The notes: generated from the sequence alone by a model not told the origin. Shown: positions 8,962 through 17,789, counted from the stretch's first letter. The stretch: DNA of 44,971 nucleotides from JBOGGX01 sp050744245 (GCA_050744245.1 JBOGGX010000244.1:1-44971); one strand, 5' to 3'. Made by a program: numbers and translations.

Positions 8962-10005
8962 TCACCGCAGGCCGGGGATCGACATGTTGGGGTCGGCCCC
9001 CGTGTCGAGCGGCGTCGGTCCGTCGGACCGCAGCCGAATCCAGCCGGCGGCGGCCACCATGGCCGCGTTGTCGGTGCACATCGACCTGCTGGGCAGGAAA
9101 CCGTGGATGCCGTCGTCGGTGCAGGCGTCGAGGAACTGCTCGCGCAGCACCGAGTTGGCCGCCACCCCACCGCCCAGCGCCATGGCCATGACGTCGTGCT
9201 CGCGGGCCGCCCGCCGGGCCTTGGTCACCAGCACGTCGACGACGGCGGCTTGGAAGCCGGCGCAGATGTCGGGCACCTTGGCCTCTGCGTGCTTGCGGGC
9301 GTGGTTGATGACCGCCGTCTTGAGGCCGGAGAACGAGAAGTCGTACCCGGAGTCGAGCATCGGCCGAGGGAAGCGGATGGCGTCGGGGTCGCCCTGCATG
9401 GCCAACCGGTCGATCGCCGGTCCGCCCGGGTAGCCGAGGCCGAGATATCTGGCCACCTTGTCGAACGCCTCCCCGGCGGCGTCGTCGATCGTCTGGCCCA
9501 GGAGGCGGTAGCGGCCGAGCTCCTCCATCAGCACGAGCAGGGTGTGTCCCCCCGACACCAGCAGCACCACCATCGGCGCCTCGAGCCCAGGCTCCTCGAG
9601 CAGCGAGGCGTAGAGATGCGCCTCCATGTGGTTGACGCCGACGAACGGCACGTCCCACACCAGCGCCAGCGCCTTGGCCGTGCTCACGCCGACGAGCAGG
9701 GAACCCACCAGGCCGGGGCCGACGGTGGCGGCCACCGCCCGGAGGTCGGCGTCCTCGACCCCGGCCTCGACCACGGCCTGGGCCACGATCGGCATGAGCA
9801 GCTCGACATGGGCCCGGCTGGCGATCTCGGGGACGACACCGCCGTACCTGGCGTGCTGGTCGACCTGGCTGGCCACGACCGACGACAGCACGTCGAACCG
9901 GAGGCTCCCGCCACCGCCGCCGGCCGGGCCGGCGACCTGGTCATCGGCCGCGCCCTTGACCACGGCCGCGGCCGTCTCGTCACAGGACGTCTCGATGCCG
10001 AGCAC
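8962..10005 (-). CDS. tsaD: tRNA N6-adenosine threonylcarbamoyltransferase TsaD
   Basis: TsaD transfers the threonylcarbamoyl group onto A37 of ANN-decoding tRNAs in the TsaBDE complex. The ASKHA-fold protein has 'GIETSCDETAAAVV' at the N-terminus, the metal-binding 'HMEAH' (about residue 110) and 'LVSGGHT', plus C-terminal 'MALGGGVAANS' and 'TDNAAM'. I place the start at GTG 10005, which has GGAGG eight bases upstream and opens at the conserved fold. A GTG at 10104 overlapping the rimI stop (GTGA) would add 33 poorly conserved residues. At 347 residues it matches the usual length. tsaE, tsaB and rimI precede it. Confidence 0.97.
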   Translation of the reverse strand: MLGIETSCDETAAAVVKGAADDQVAGPAGGGGGSLRFDVLSSVVASQVDQHARYGGVVPEIASRAHVELLMPIVAQAVVEAGVEDADLRAVAATVGPGLVGSLLVGVSTAKALALVWDVPFVGVNHMEAHLYASLLEEPGLEAPMVVLLVSGGHTLLVLMEELGRYRLLGQTIDDAAGEAFDKVARYLGLGYPGGPAIDRLAMQGDPDAIRFPRPMLDSGYDFSFSGLKTAVINHARKHAEAKVPDICAGFQAAVVDVLVTKARRAAREHDVMAMALGGGVAANSVLREQFLDACTDDGIHGFLPSRSMCTDNAAMVAAAGWIRLRSDGPTPLDTGADPNMSIPGLR

Positions 10006-10013
10006 GAGCTGTG

Positions 10014-10035
10014 CCTCCAGGGGGCTGCGCCCCCT
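10014..10035 (-). promoter_or_regulatory. hairpin abutting the tsaD ribosome-binding site
   Basis: On the minus strand a 7-bp GC-only stem (AGGGGGC, three-base loop, GCCCCCT; 10035-10019) ends exactly one base before the GGAGG (10018-10014) of tsaD. It could limit ribosome access or act as a weak processing or termination point between rimI and tsaD. It may also be a copy of a common GC-rich repeat. Confidence 0.45.
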
Positions 10036-10100
10036 AACCCCATCACCGTGCGGGTCGCTGGCGCGCCCTCGCCCGGTTGCCGCTCGCTCGCGGCGCTCGT

Positions 10101-10673
10101 TCACGGGAGCTGCACCTCCATGACGGTGACCCCGGGGATGGACGCCTCGATGTCGTCGAGGCGGCGGGCGTACGCATCGCCGGCGACGTCGTGGGCCCAC
10201 ATGATGATGGCGTCCTCATTGGCGTCGGAGTAGTAGTTCTTGCGGATCCCGGCCGGCGCGAACCCGAAGGTCCGATACAGCCCCTGGGCGGCCGTGTTGC
10301 TCACCCTGACCTCGAGGGTCAACGCGGTCGCGCCCCGGTCGATCGAGCCACGGGCCAGGGCCAGGAGCAGGCGGGTCCCGATGCCCCGCCGATGCCACGC
10401 CGGGTCGACGGCCAGCGTCGCCACATGACCCTCGCCGACGATGAGCATCAGGCCCGCGTAGCCGACGACCGTCGGTGCGATCCTGGCCACGAGATAGAGC
10501 CGGGTGCTCCTCATCGACAGCTCCGACAGGAACAGCCCGAGCGACCACGGCCGCGGGTACACCTCGCGCTCGATGCGCAGGACGTGCCGGAGGTGCCGGC
10601 GCCGCATCGCGGTGAGATGGACGACCAGGTCGTCGCCGGTGTCCGTGTCGCGGTCGGCCTCGGCGCTGGCCAT
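10101..10673 (-). CDS. rimI: ribosomal-protein-alanine N-acetyltransferase RimI-like (GNAT)
   Basis: The 190-residue GNAT acetyltransferase is related to RimI, which acetylates the N-terminus of ribosomal protein S18. The acetyl-CoA site is in 'ATLAVDPAWHRRGIGTRLL' (R/Q-x-x-G-x-G/A pattern). 'LEVRVSNTAAQGLYRTFGF' and 'IRKNYYSDANEDAIIMW' are the strongly RimI-like C-terminal motifs. ATG 10673 shares a base with the tsaB stop (TGATG), so the pair is translationally coupled. A longer frame upstream is arginine-rich and overlaps tsaB. The position between tsaB and tsaD is the usual one in bacteria. Confidence 0.93.
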   Translation of the reverse strand: MASAEADRDTDTGDDLVVHLTAMRRRHLRHVLRIEREVYPRPWSLGLFLSELSMRSTRLYLVARIAPTVVGYAGLMLIVGEGHVATLAVDPAWHRRGIGTRLLLALARGSIDRGATALTLEVRVSNTAAQGLYRTFGFAPAGIRKNYYSDANEDAIIMWAHDVAGDAYARRLDDIEASIPGVTVMEVQLP

Positions 10674-11374
10674 CACGCCGCTCCGTCCCTCGTCGACCAG
10701 TTGATCTCGGCGTCCGGCTTGCGCAGATAGAGGGGGTGGATGTCCCACGGCCGCACCCACTGCTCCCGGAGGGCGCGGGCGTGGGCCAGCTGCACCAGCG
10801 AGGCGGCCGAGGGGTACATGAGGCCCCGCTCGGCGATCTCGACCCGCTCCAGGTCGTCGAAGACGTCGGCGTAGCGGACGGCGCCGTCGCCGACGAGGAT
10901 CGTCTCCTCGCGGCTGGCGAACAGCTCGGACGCCAGGTCGTCCGGCGTGGCGATCTGATGCTGGGTGATGCGCTGCACGCCGCCGGGCACCTGGCGGTAG
11001 AAGGCGTAGAACACCTCGCCCCGCCGGGCGTCGATGCAGGTGACGATGGTGCGCGGGGTGAACCGGACGGGGAAGGCGAGGAGGTCGAGGCTGGGGATGC
11101 CGATCATCGGGACCCGGAGGGCATGGGCCAGGGCCTTGGCCGAGGCCACGCCGACCCGGAGCCCGGTGTAGAGGCCGGGGCCCAGATCGACCGCGACGAC
11201 GCCGATGGCCGAGAGGTTGACCCGGGCGTGGCGGCGCACGAAGTCGATGGCCGGCGTGAGCGTCTCGGCATGGCGTTTGCCGCGGGCGGAGTGGGCCTGG
11301 GCCAGCACGCCCTCGTGGCCGCCGATGGCGCAGCCCACCTGGATGGTCGAGCTCTCGATGCCGAGGATGAGCAC
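10673..11374 (-). CDS. tsaB: tRNA threonylcarbamoyladenosine biosynthesis protein TsaB
   Basis: TsaB is the non-catalytic ASKHA partner that scaffolds TsaD and TsaE in t6A synthesis. The 233-residue sequence starts 'MLILGIESSTIQVGCAIG' and carries the family motif 'DLGPGLYTGLRVGVASAKALA' (about 69-90). 'CIDARRGEVFYAFY' follows. The catalytic residues of TsaD are missing, as expected. It lies seven bases after the tsaE stop and overlaps the rimI start by one base. Confidence 0.95.
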   Translation of the reverse strand: MLILGIESSTIQVGCAIGGHEGVLAQAHSARGKRHAETLTPAIDFVRRHARVNLSAIGVVAVDLGPGLYTGLRVGVASAKALAHALRVPMIGIPSLDLLAFPVRFTPRTIVTCIDARRGEVFYAFYRQVPGGVQRITQHQIATPDDLASELFASREETILVGDGAVRYADVFDDLERVEIAERGLMYPSAASLVQLAHARALREQWVRPWDIHPLYLRKPDAEINWSTRDGAA

Positions 11375-11381
11375 GATCGAC

Positions 11382-11903
11382 CTACGAGCCGGCCGGGGCC
11401 GGGGCCGAAGGGGCGTCGTCGATCCAGGGCAGCACCGCCAGCTTCAGGGCCGTCATGCGGTTGCGCCAGCGCCCCCCGACCGACCGGAAGACGAGCATGC
11501 GCTCGTCGTCATCGTCATCGCCAAGGGTGAGCCTGACCTCGAGGTAGTCGGCCGGGAGGGCGGTGGCGATGGCGTCGCCCCACTCGATGACGACGACGGC
11601 ACTGTCGTCGAGCATCTCCGGCAGCCCGATGTCGTAGACCTCGTCGAGCTGGTCGAGCCGGTACACGTCGAGATGGTGGAGGACGAACCGGCCCTGGTAC
11701 TGGCGGGCCAGGACGAAGGTCGGGCTGGTGATGGGTTCGTCGATGCCGAAGGCGGCGCCGATGCCCTGGACCAGGGCCGTCTTGCCCGCCCCCAGATCGC
11801 CGGCCAACAGGATCACGTCACCGGGCCGGCACAGCTCGGCCACGGCGGCCCCCAGCTTGCGGGTCTCGTCGACCGACCGGGTGCGGGCGGAGATCCGCTC
11901 CAT
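11382..11903 (-). CDS. tsaE: tRNA threonylcarbamoyladenosine biosynthesis ATPase TsaE
   Basis: The P-loop ATPase of the TsaBDE complex resets the complex after each t6A transfer. From ATG 11903 the protein has 173 residues, with Walker A 'GDLGAGKT' (35-42), switch-like 'ITSPTFVLARQY' and 'LHHLDVYRLDQLDE'. 'VVVIEWGD' corresponds to the Walker B region. The ATG lies two bases beyond the UDG stop. A longer open frame upstream is a shadow of the UDG gene. The C-terminal 45 residues are charged and less conserved. Confidence 0.95.
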   Translation of the reverse strand: MERISARTRSVDETRKLGAAVAELCRPGDVILLAGDLGAGKTALVQGIGAAFGIDEPITSPTFVLARQYQGRFVLHHLDVYRLDQLDEVYDIGLPEMLDDSAVVVIEWGDAIATALPADYLEVRLTLGDDDDDERMLVFRSVGGRWRNRMTALKLAVLPWIDDAPSAPAPAGS

Positions 11904-11905
11904 GG

Positions 11906-12502
11906 TCAGGCCGCCCACGTCGTCCACGGCTCGGCGCCGGCGGCCAGCAGCTCGCGCTTGGCCCGCACCAAGTCGGCCCGCATCTGGGCCATGGGTTCGC
12001 CCCCACCCCGCAGCACGGCCGCCGGATGGAAGGTGGGCACCACGACCAGCCCACGGAACGGGTGGACCCGGCCCCGGAGCCGGGTGACGCCCTCCTTGGT
12101 GGCCAGCACCAGCTGCGCCGCGAACCGGCCCAGGGTGACGATCACCTTGGGTGCGATGAGCTCGATCTGGCCGTCGAGGTACGGGCGGCAGGTGTCGATC
12201 TCGAGCGGCAGCGGGTCGCGGTTGCCCGGCGGCCGGCACTTCACGCAGTTGGCGATGTAGCACCACTGGCGGTCGATGCCGAGCTCCTCCAGCATGATGC
12301 GGTCGAGCAACTGGCCCGAGCGCCCGACGAACGGCTCGCCCTGCCGGTCCTCCTCGGCGCCGGGGGCCTCGCCGATGAACATGAGGTCGGCCGCCGGATT
12401 ACCGACGCCGAACACCACCTGGGTGCGCCCCTGGTGGGCCAGGGGACACTTGGTGCAGCCGGCGGCCTCGGCGGCCACCGCCTCCAGCAGGGCATGCGAC
12501 AC
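11906..12502 (-). CDS. family 4 uracil-DNA glycosylase (Fe-S type)
   Basis: The 198-residue DNA-repair enzyme removes uracil from DNA. Four cysteines suited to a [4Fe-4S] cluster are visible at C16, C19, C89 and C105. Active-site motif 1 is 'GEAPGAEEDRQGEPFVG' (44-60), and motif 2 is 'HPAAVLR' (159-165). 'KCRPPGNRDP' is typical of family 4. The gene lies between the P1 peptidase and tsaE on the same strand with very short gaps, so it is co-transcribed with the t6A genes although functionally unrelated. Confidence 0.95.
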   Translation of the reverse strand: MSHALLEAVAAEAAGCTKCPLAHQGRTQVVFGVGNPAADLMFIGEAPGAEEDRQGEPFVGRSGQLLDRIMLEELGIDRQWCYIANCVKCRPPGNRDPLPLEIDTCRPYLDGQIELIAPKVIVTLGRFAAQLVLATKEGVTRLRGRVHPFRGLVVVPTFHPAAVLRGGGEPMAQMRADLVRAKRELLAAGAEPWTTWAA

Positions 12503-12511
12503 GGCGCCAGG

Positions 12512-13396
12512 CTAATGGGGGTCGACCACCCGGCGAATGGCCGCTTCGACCGCGGCCGGGGCCAGCTCGCGGACCACGTCAACCGGTTGGATGAGCCCGG
12601 TCCCGGCGGCGTCGGCGGTGTCGGCGGTGACCGCGGCGACCGTGGCGGTGGCCGCGACGACCAGGGCGTCGCCGTCGAAGCGGGTGTGCGCCGGCTTGAG
12701 CGCCCGGGCCAGCCCGTCGTGGGCACTCTGGGCCACGATCGAGCACCCGAGCTTCGACAGGGTGGCGTTGGTGGCGACGACACCGATGGTCGTGTTGCCG
12801 AACGACGAGGGGACGGCCGGGAGCCGGGCGCCCTGGTCGTCGAATCCGCCGCCGAAGGCGTTGACCGCCACCAGGGCGGCGACGACGAGGTCGCTGTGCC
12901 GTTCGACGGCGCCGCCCAGCCCGCCCGGGCGGCGGTCCAGCCCGCCGGGCCAGACGCCGACGGTCGCGCCGGTCCCGGCCCCGACCGCGCCGACCTCGAC
13001 CGGGCCGGAGTCGGCCGCGGCGCACGCCCGGTAGCCGTCGGCCGCCCGGGGCCGCACGGTGGCGTCGCCGACGGCCAGGTCGTACAGCGCCATGCCGACC
13101 ACGATGGGCACGACCCCGGCCGGCGTGGCGAAGCCGATGCCCTGCTCCTCGCAGAAGCGCATGACCCCGTCGGCCGCGGCCAGCCCGAACGCCGATCCGC
13201 CGCAGAGGACCACGGCGTTCACCCGGTCGACGGTGCGGTGCGGTTCGAGCAGGGCGAACTCGCGGGTGGCCGGGGCGCCGCCGCGCACCTCGCCCGACGC
13301 GACCGTGCCCTCCGGTAGCAGCACGACCGTGCACCCGGTCATGGCCGTGCGGTCGGTCCAGTGGCCGACGCGGATGCCGCCGACCTCAGTCAGCAC
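12512..13396 (-). CDS. P1 family N-terminal nucleophile aminopeptidase (DmpA/peptidase S58-like)
   Basis: The 294-residue protein resembles the DmpA/BapA group, which self-cleave to expose an N-terminal Ser or Thr nucleophile. Family features are 'GGIRVGHWTDRTAMTGCTVVLLPEG', 'NAVVLCGGSAFGLAAADGVM', 'VGAGTGATVG' and 'GNTTIGVVATNA', where the cleavage Thr is expected. Members act on D-amino-acid or beta-peptide amides, or remain uncharacterised. The GTG start at 13396 overlaps the hydrolase stop by 11 bases. The nearby alanine racemase makes a role with D-amino-acid peptides tempting, but this is inference. Confidence 0.88.
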   Translation of the reverse strand: MLTEVGGIRVGHWTDRTAMTGCTVVLLPEGTVASGEVRGGAPATREFALLEPHRTVDRVNAVVLCGGSAFGLAAADGVMRFCEEQGIGFATPAGVVPIVVGMALYDLAVGDATVRPRAADGYRACAAADSGPVEVGAVGAGTGATVGVWPGGLDRRPGGLGGAVERHSDLVVAALVAVNAFGGGFDDQGARLPAVPSSFGNTTIGVVATNATLSKLGCSIVAQSAHDGLARALKPAHTRFDGDALVVAATATVAAVTADTADAAGTGLIQPVDVVRELAPAAVEAAIRRVVDPH

Positions 13397-14447
13397 CGCG
13401 GGCCCGCAGCTCGGCGTCGAAGGTTCGCAACAGGTCGGCCAGCTCGTGGCGGCGCTCCAGCATCACCTGGTGCCCGCAGCCGGGGAGCTCGACCAGCCGG
13501 GCATCGGGCAGCAGCCCGGCCAGCGCCTCGGAGAACCGGGGCGGGGTGATGTGATCGTGGTCGCCCACGATGACCAGCGACGGCGTGTCGGTGGCGCGCA
13601 GCGCGTCGCCTGCGTCGTGGCTGAGGAGCCGAAGCCCAGAGGGCAGGAACGCCTGCAACGGCACCTCGGTGAGCATGCGCCTGGTCAGCTCGACGTGGGT
13701 CGGCGACGGGTCGACGCCGAAGCCCACCCGCGCCAGGACGAACGCCAGGTCGGAGTGGGCGAACCGCTGGAGCGGCACCTTGAGCCGCCGCCCCTCCCAG
13801 CGCGCCGCCCGGTCGGCCAGGCCGACGGCCCTGGCCGCGATCGACGCAGGCACGCCGAGAAACGGTGCCGTGGCCAGGAACACCAGGCCGGCCACCCGGT
13901 CGTCGAGGACCGGTCGGTGGTCGGCCGCGAGCTGCATGACGACCATGCCGCCCATCGAGTGACCGACGACGATCGCGTCGCGCAGGTCGAGGGCGTCGAA
14001 CACCTCGGCCACGTCGCGCGCGGCCGGCCCGAGGCCGTACCCGTCGCCGCCGGCCTTCGATTCCCCATGGCCGCGGGTCTCGACCGCCACGACGCGGAAC
14101 CGGTCGACAAGGTCGAGGAACTGGTAGCGCCACAGACCGGATCTGAGCCCGATGCCGTGCAGGAGGACGAGCGGACGGGCCGGCCGGCCCCCATTCGGCC
14201 TCGGGTCGCGGACGACGACGTGGATGTCCCCGCCGTCGGATGTGCGCACCCGCTCGTGGCGCACGTCGGGCGGGAAGACGTCGTCGTCGCCGGCGTACGG
14301 GTCGGGCGCCCGGCGCACGCGGTTGGCGAAGGCCCGGCTGGCCAGGTACCCGACCCCCGCCGCCACCGCCGCCGCCCCGAGCCCGAGCAGCGCGTACCTC
14401 CCGTACCTCCCATACCTCCGCCCGAATGTGGGTTGCGGTTGGGTCAT
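13386..14447 (-). CDS. alpha/beta fold hydrolase with N-terminal membrane segment
   Basis: The 353-residue protein begins with a short basic region and a hydrophobic helix at about 18-40 ('YALLGLGAAAVAAGVGYLA'), so it is likely membrane-anchored. The hydrolase domain has the oxyanion motif 'LLHGIG' (about 96), the nucleophile elbow 'GHSMGG' (about 169), an acid in 'VGDHDH' and the catalytic His in 'GCGHQV'. The substrate is unknown; esterase, lipase and haloperoxidase-like members look alike. ATG 14447 overlaps the alr stop as ATGA, which indicates coupling. The far longer upstream frame is a shadow of alr. Confidence 0.9.
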   Translation of the reverse strand: MTQPQPTFGRRYGRYGRYALLGLGAAAVAAGVGYLASRAFANRVRRAPDPYAGDDDVFPPDVRHERVRTSDGGDIHVVVRDPRPNGGRPARPLVLLHGIGLRSGLWRYQFLDLVDRFRVVAVETRGHGESKAGGDGYGLGPAARDVAEVFDALDLRDAIVVGHSMGGMVVMQLAADHRPVLDDRVAGLVFLATAPFLGVPASIAARAVGLADRAARWEGRRLKVPLQRFAHSDLAFVLARVGFGVDPSPTHVELTRRMLTEVPLQAFLPSGLRLLSHDAGDALRATDTPSLVIVGDHDHITPPRFSEALAGLLPDARLVELPGCGHQVMLERRHELADLLRTFDAELRARGAD

Positions 14448-15568
14448 CGGTAGCGGCGGGGGACCCTGGGGCCGATGCCGCAGACGATCTCGTAGGCGAT
14501 GGTGTCGAGCCGGGCGGCCCAGTCGTCGGCCGTGATCCGCTCGTGGCCCTGGGCGCCGATGAGCACCACCTCGTCGCCCGCCCGCACCGACCGGTCGTCG
14601 CCGCAGTCGACGGTGAGCTGGTCCATCGTCACCACCCCGGCGATGGGCCGCCGCCGGCCTCCGAGCAGCACCTCGCCGCCGACCGCGAACAGCCGCCGCC
14701 TGACCCCGTCGGCGTACCCGATGGGCACCGTGGCGACGACCGAGTCGGTGGCGAACGTGTGGCGCAGCCCGTAGGAGATGCGTTCGCCCGCCCCGACCTC
14801 CTTCACGAGTGCGACCGAGGCTTTCAGGCTCAACGCCGGCACCAGCTCGACGGCGTCGGCCAGGGTCGGGGCGGGCGGGATGCCGTAGACGGCGATGCCG
14901 ACCCGCACGAGGTCGAACCGCGAGTCTGGCCGGGTGATGGCCGCGGCCGAGTTGGCCGCGTGGACGACGGGCGGCCGCCACCCCGCGTCGCCCAGCCGGG
15001 CCAGCACGGACGAGAACCGGCCCAGCTGCTCGTCGGTGAACGGGTCGTCCGGCTCGTCGGCCACCGCGAAGTGGGTGTAGGCGCCGTCGAGCACCAGCTC
15101 TGGATGGGTGGCGACCGCCTCGGCCAGCAGCACCGCGTCGGCCGGGGCCGCCCCCACCCGGTGCATGCCGGTGTCGACCTTGAGGTGGACGCGGATCGGG
15201 AGCGGCGCCCCCTTGGCCACCGCGTGCTTGGCCGCCCGGGCGGCCGCCTCGACCCCGGCCGGGGTGTAGACGGTCGGGCGCAGACCGAACCACACGGCGA
15301 TCTCCATGTCGTCGCCCTGGGGCTCCGACAGCAGCAGGATCGGCGCGGTGATGCCCGCGTCACGCAGCGTCGCCCCCTCCTCGGCCAGGGCGACGCCGAG
15401 CCAGCCGGCCCCGGCGTCGAGCGCCGCTCGGGCCACCGCCACCGCGCCGTGGCCGTAGCCGTCGGCCTTGACCACCGCGCACACCTGGGCCGGGGCCACG
15501 AGGCGAGCCAAGGTCTTGACGTTGGCCGCGACGGCGCCGAGATCGACCTCGGCCCACGCAGGGCGCAC
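14444..15568 (-). CDS. alr: alanine racemase
   Basis: This PLP enzyme interconverts L- and D-alanine for peptidoglycan. The 374-residue fold-type III protein has the PLP lysine K34 in 'VVKADGYGHG', the second catalytic base Y266 in 'RISYGLRHTF', and the C-terminal beta-domain motif 'PIGYADGVRRRL'. 'MDQLTVDCG' follows. The order nnr-(CBS)-alr-(hydrolase)-tsaE is common in actinobacteria. It sits 13 bases below the CBS gene and overlaps the following hydrolase by four bases. Confidence 0.97.
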   Translation of the reverse strand: MRPAWAEVDLGAVAANVKTLARLVAPAQVCAVVKADGYGHGAVAVARAALDAGAGWLGVALAEEGATLRDAGITAPILLLSEPQGDDMEIAVWFGLRPTVYTPAGVEAAARAAKHAVAKGAPLPIRVHLKVDTGMHRVGAAPADAVLLAEAVATHPELVLDGAYTHFAVADEPDDPFTDEQLGRFSSVLARLGDAGWRPPVVHAANSAAAITRPDSRFDLVRVGIAVYGIPPAPTLADAVELVPALSLKASVALVKEVGAGERISYGLRHTFATDSVVATVPIGYADGVRRRLFAVGGEVLLGGRRRPIAGVVTMDQLTVDCGDDRSVRAGDEVVLIGAQGHERITADDWAARLDTIAYEIVCGIGPRVPRRYR

Positions 15569-15581
15569 GGCTCGGTCCTCC

Positions 15582-16061
15582 TCAGCCGGCGTCGGCCGGC
15601 GGGGTCACCAGGGCGCGCACGATGTCACCCCGGGAGATGATGCCGATCAGGCGATCGTCCTCGACCACGGGCAGACGCGACACCTCCTTGTCGTGCATTA
15701 CGGTGGCCGCCCGCTCGATCGTCTCGCCCGGGCCGATCGTGGCCGGATGGGCGGTCATGACCTCGGCCACCGAGGACCCGAGCGCCTTCTGCAGGTCGGC
15801 CTCGAAGTGCCGCTGCTGCGACGGCAGCTCGAGGTAGGCGCCGAACAGGGTGATCACGGTCGGGAAGTGGAGCTGGGTCTCCTGGACGATGATGTCGCCC
15901 GTCGACAGCATCCCGACGACCCGGCCGTCGTCGTCGACCACTGGCGCGGCGTCGACGTCGCGTTCGATGAGCCGTGCGATCGCGTCCTGCACGTTGTCGT
16001 CCGGACCGAACGTGACGACCTCGGTGGTCATGACCTCGGCCACCGTCGAGTTCCGCGCCAT
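15582..16061 (-). CDS. CBS-domain pair protein
   Basis: The 159-residue cytoplasmic protein is made of two CBS motifs and little else: residues about 8-65 ('VAEVMTTEVVTFGPDDNVQDA' to 'VVGMLSTGDII') and about 97-155 ('VAEVMTAHPATIGPGET' to 'LIGIISRGDIV'). Stand-alone CBS pairs usually sense adenine nucleotides or S-adenosylmethionine and act on a partner protein. The partner here is unknown. ATG 16061 is preceded by AAGGGGAG, which overlaps the nnr stop. The longer upstream frame is a shadow of nnr. Confidence 0.9.
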   Translation of the reverse strand: MARNSTVAEVMTTEVVTFGPDDNVQDAIARLIERDVDAAPVVDDDGRVVGMLSTGDIIVQETQLHFPTVITLFGAYLELPSQQRHFEADLQKALGSSVAEVMTAHPATIGPGETIERAATVMHDKEVSRLPVVEDDRLIGIISRGDIVRALVTPPADAG

Positions 16062-16066
16062 GTGGG

Positions 16067-17407
16067 TCACTCCCCTTTGGTCAGCTCGTCGAGGACGGCC
16101 GGCAGCCGATCGGGCAGATCCCCGGCCACCAACCCGCGGTCGAAGCCTAGGCCGCACCATCCGTGGGTGAACGCGCCCGCCGCCGCCGCCTGCGCCGGGT
16201 CGAGCCCTTGGGCGCACAGGGCGCCGATGATGCCGGCGAGCACGTCGCCGGTGCCGGCGCTGGCCAGGGCCGGGTTGCCGGTGGTGGTGACCAGGATCCG
16301 TCCCTCGCCGTCGGCCACGACGGTGGTCGGCCCCTTGAGCAGGGCGACACCGCCCGTCGCCGCGGCCAGGCGGCGGGCCGCAGCCAGCCGGTCGGGTCCA
16401 GGACGATACCCGGTGAGCCGCTCGTACTCCTTGTCGTGCGGGGTGAGGATCGAACGCGGCCCCGCCGGCGCCGGATCGTCGCCCAAGGCGTTGAGCCCGT
16501 CGCCGTCGACGACGACGGGCACGGGCGCGGCCGGCACCAACGCCCGCACATCGGCCGCCGGCGCCGAGCCCAGGCCCGGTCCGACCACGATCGCCTTGAA
16601 GCGATGGGCGTCGGTGAGCACGTCACCGACCCAGCCGGTGGCGGGCAGTTCGGTGGTGACGACCTCGACCGGGGCGCCGACCTCGGTGCCGGCGCCGGGC
16701 ACCGACAGCCGGACGTAACCGGCACCGGCCCGCTGGGCGCCCCTGGCCGCGAGCACGGCGGCACCGGTCATGCCGGGTGAACCGGCGACGAGCCACACCG
16801 CCGACATCCACTTGTGGGCGTCGACGGGCCGCTCCGGGAGCCAGCCGCCGGCGTCGTTCGCCCGGACCAGGTGCGCCCGCGCCGCCGACACGTCGAGACC
16901 GATGTCGGCCACCACGACGACACCGGAGCGGGCCCGTCCGGGCAGCAGGACGAGTCCCGGCTTGAGCGCGGCGAAGGCGACGGTGACGTCGGCGTCGACC
17001 GCGCCGTCCGCCGCCTCGCCGGTGAGCCCGTCGACCCCTGACGGGATGTCGACGGCGAGCACGGGCGCACCGCCCGGATCGGGAGCGCGGTAGTCGCCAC
17101 GGAAGCCGGTGCCGTAGGCGGCGTCGATCACGAGGTCGGCGGCGGGCAGCCGGTCCGGGACCTCGGCCGCGTCGACCTCGATGCAGCGGGCGCCACGGCG
17201 TCGGAGTCGCCGGGCCGCCTCCCGACCGTCGTTGCCGTTGTTGCCCTTGCCCGCGACGAGGACCACGGTGCGGCCGTAGGTGCCCCCCATCATCCGCGCC
17301 GCCTGGCGGGCCACGGCCGCGCCCGCCCGGCCGATGAGCGTGGCTGTCGGCTCGGGCGCGGCCCGGTCGATGGCGGCCATCTCGTCCGGCGTGACGATCG
17401 GAATCAC
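16067..17407 (-). CDS. nnr: bifunctional NAD(P)HX epimerase/ADP-dependent dehydratase
   Basis: The 446-residue enzyme repairs hydrated NAD(P)H. The N-terminal YjeF_N epimerase domain (about 1-200) shows 'VAGKGNNGNDGREAARRL' and 'DAAYGTGFRG' with 'AVDIPSGVDG'. The C-terminal ribokinase-like dehydratase domain (about 210-440) shows 'VVGPGLGS', 'LTPHDKEYERL', 'LLKGPTTVVAD' and the signature 'GNPALASAGTGDVLAG'. The fusion of both domains is usual in bacteria. It heads the nnr-CBS-alr series and is divergent from the small membrane protein at 17484. Confidence 0.95.
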   Translation of the reverse strand: MIPIVTPDEMAAIDRAAPEPTATLIGRAGAAVARQAARMMGGTYGRTVVLVAGKGNNGNDGREAARRLRRRGARCIEVDAAEVPDRLPAADLVIDAAYGTGFRGDYRAPDPGGAPVLAVDIPSGVDGLTGEAADGAVDADVTVAFAALKPGLVLLPGRARSGVVVVADIGLDVSAARAHLVRANDAGGWLPERPVDAHKWMSAVWLVAGSPGMTGAAVLAARGAQRAGAGYVRLSVPGAGTEVGAPVEVVTTELPATGWVGDVLTDAHRFKAIVVGPGLGSAPAADVRALVPAAPVPVVVDGDGLNALGDDPAPAGPRSILTPHDKEYERLTGYRPGPDRLAAARRLAAATGGVALLKGPTTVVADGEGRILVTTTGNPALASAGTGDVLAGIIGALCAQGLDPAQAAAAGAFTHGWCGLGFDRGLVAGDLPDRLPAVLDELTKGE

Positions 17408-17483
17408 GAGCGCATCACCTTGCCATGGATCGGCCGGACCTCAGGGCTACGGTACGGACCCGGTCGGGCGACGGGAGGCACAG

Positions 17484-17777
17484 GTGAGCGAGGACGATCT
17501 GTCGTCACCGGCTCCACAACAGGAGTTCCCCCGCAAGCAGGCGATCGCGGCCCTGGCCGCCAACCTCGCCGTGCTCGTCTTCTGCTTCCCGCTGGGCGGC
17601 CTCGTCGGCACGGTCGTGGCCGGCATCGGCCTGTCGCGGACCGCCACCCGCCCCGATTCAGCCCGCACCCTGGTGCGGTGGGCGTGGATCGTGTGCGGTG
17701 TCTCGGTCGCGGTCAGCCTGGTCCTTCTCATCTGGACCATCGCCACCAACCCGAGCGGCTCGGACGCGTCGCCGTGA
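17484..17777 (+). CDS. small two-helix membrane protein (DUF4190-like)
   Basis: A GTG at 17484 with GGGAGG six bases upstream opens a 97-residue protein. A short acidic N-terminus is followed by hydrophobic segments at about 20-44 and 62-86, joined by 'GLSRTATRPDSARTLVRW'. The topology and the loop resemble DUF4190 proteins such as the one at 484-918, but it lacks the proline-rich tail. It is divergent from nnr (76 bp apart) and converges on acpS. The function is unknown. Confidence 0.75.
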   Translation: MSEDDLSSPAPQQEFPRKQAIAALAANLAVLVFCFPLGGLVGTVVAGIGLSRTATRPDSARTLVRWAWIVCGVSVAVSLVLLIWTIATNPSGSDASP

Positions 17778-17789
17778 CCGGGACTGGTC

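Noticed and set aside
14415..14447. Possible third copy of the CGAATGT palindromic element
   Set aside because: Only CGAATGT matches, there is no inverted arm, and the bases encode the N-terminus of the hydrolase.
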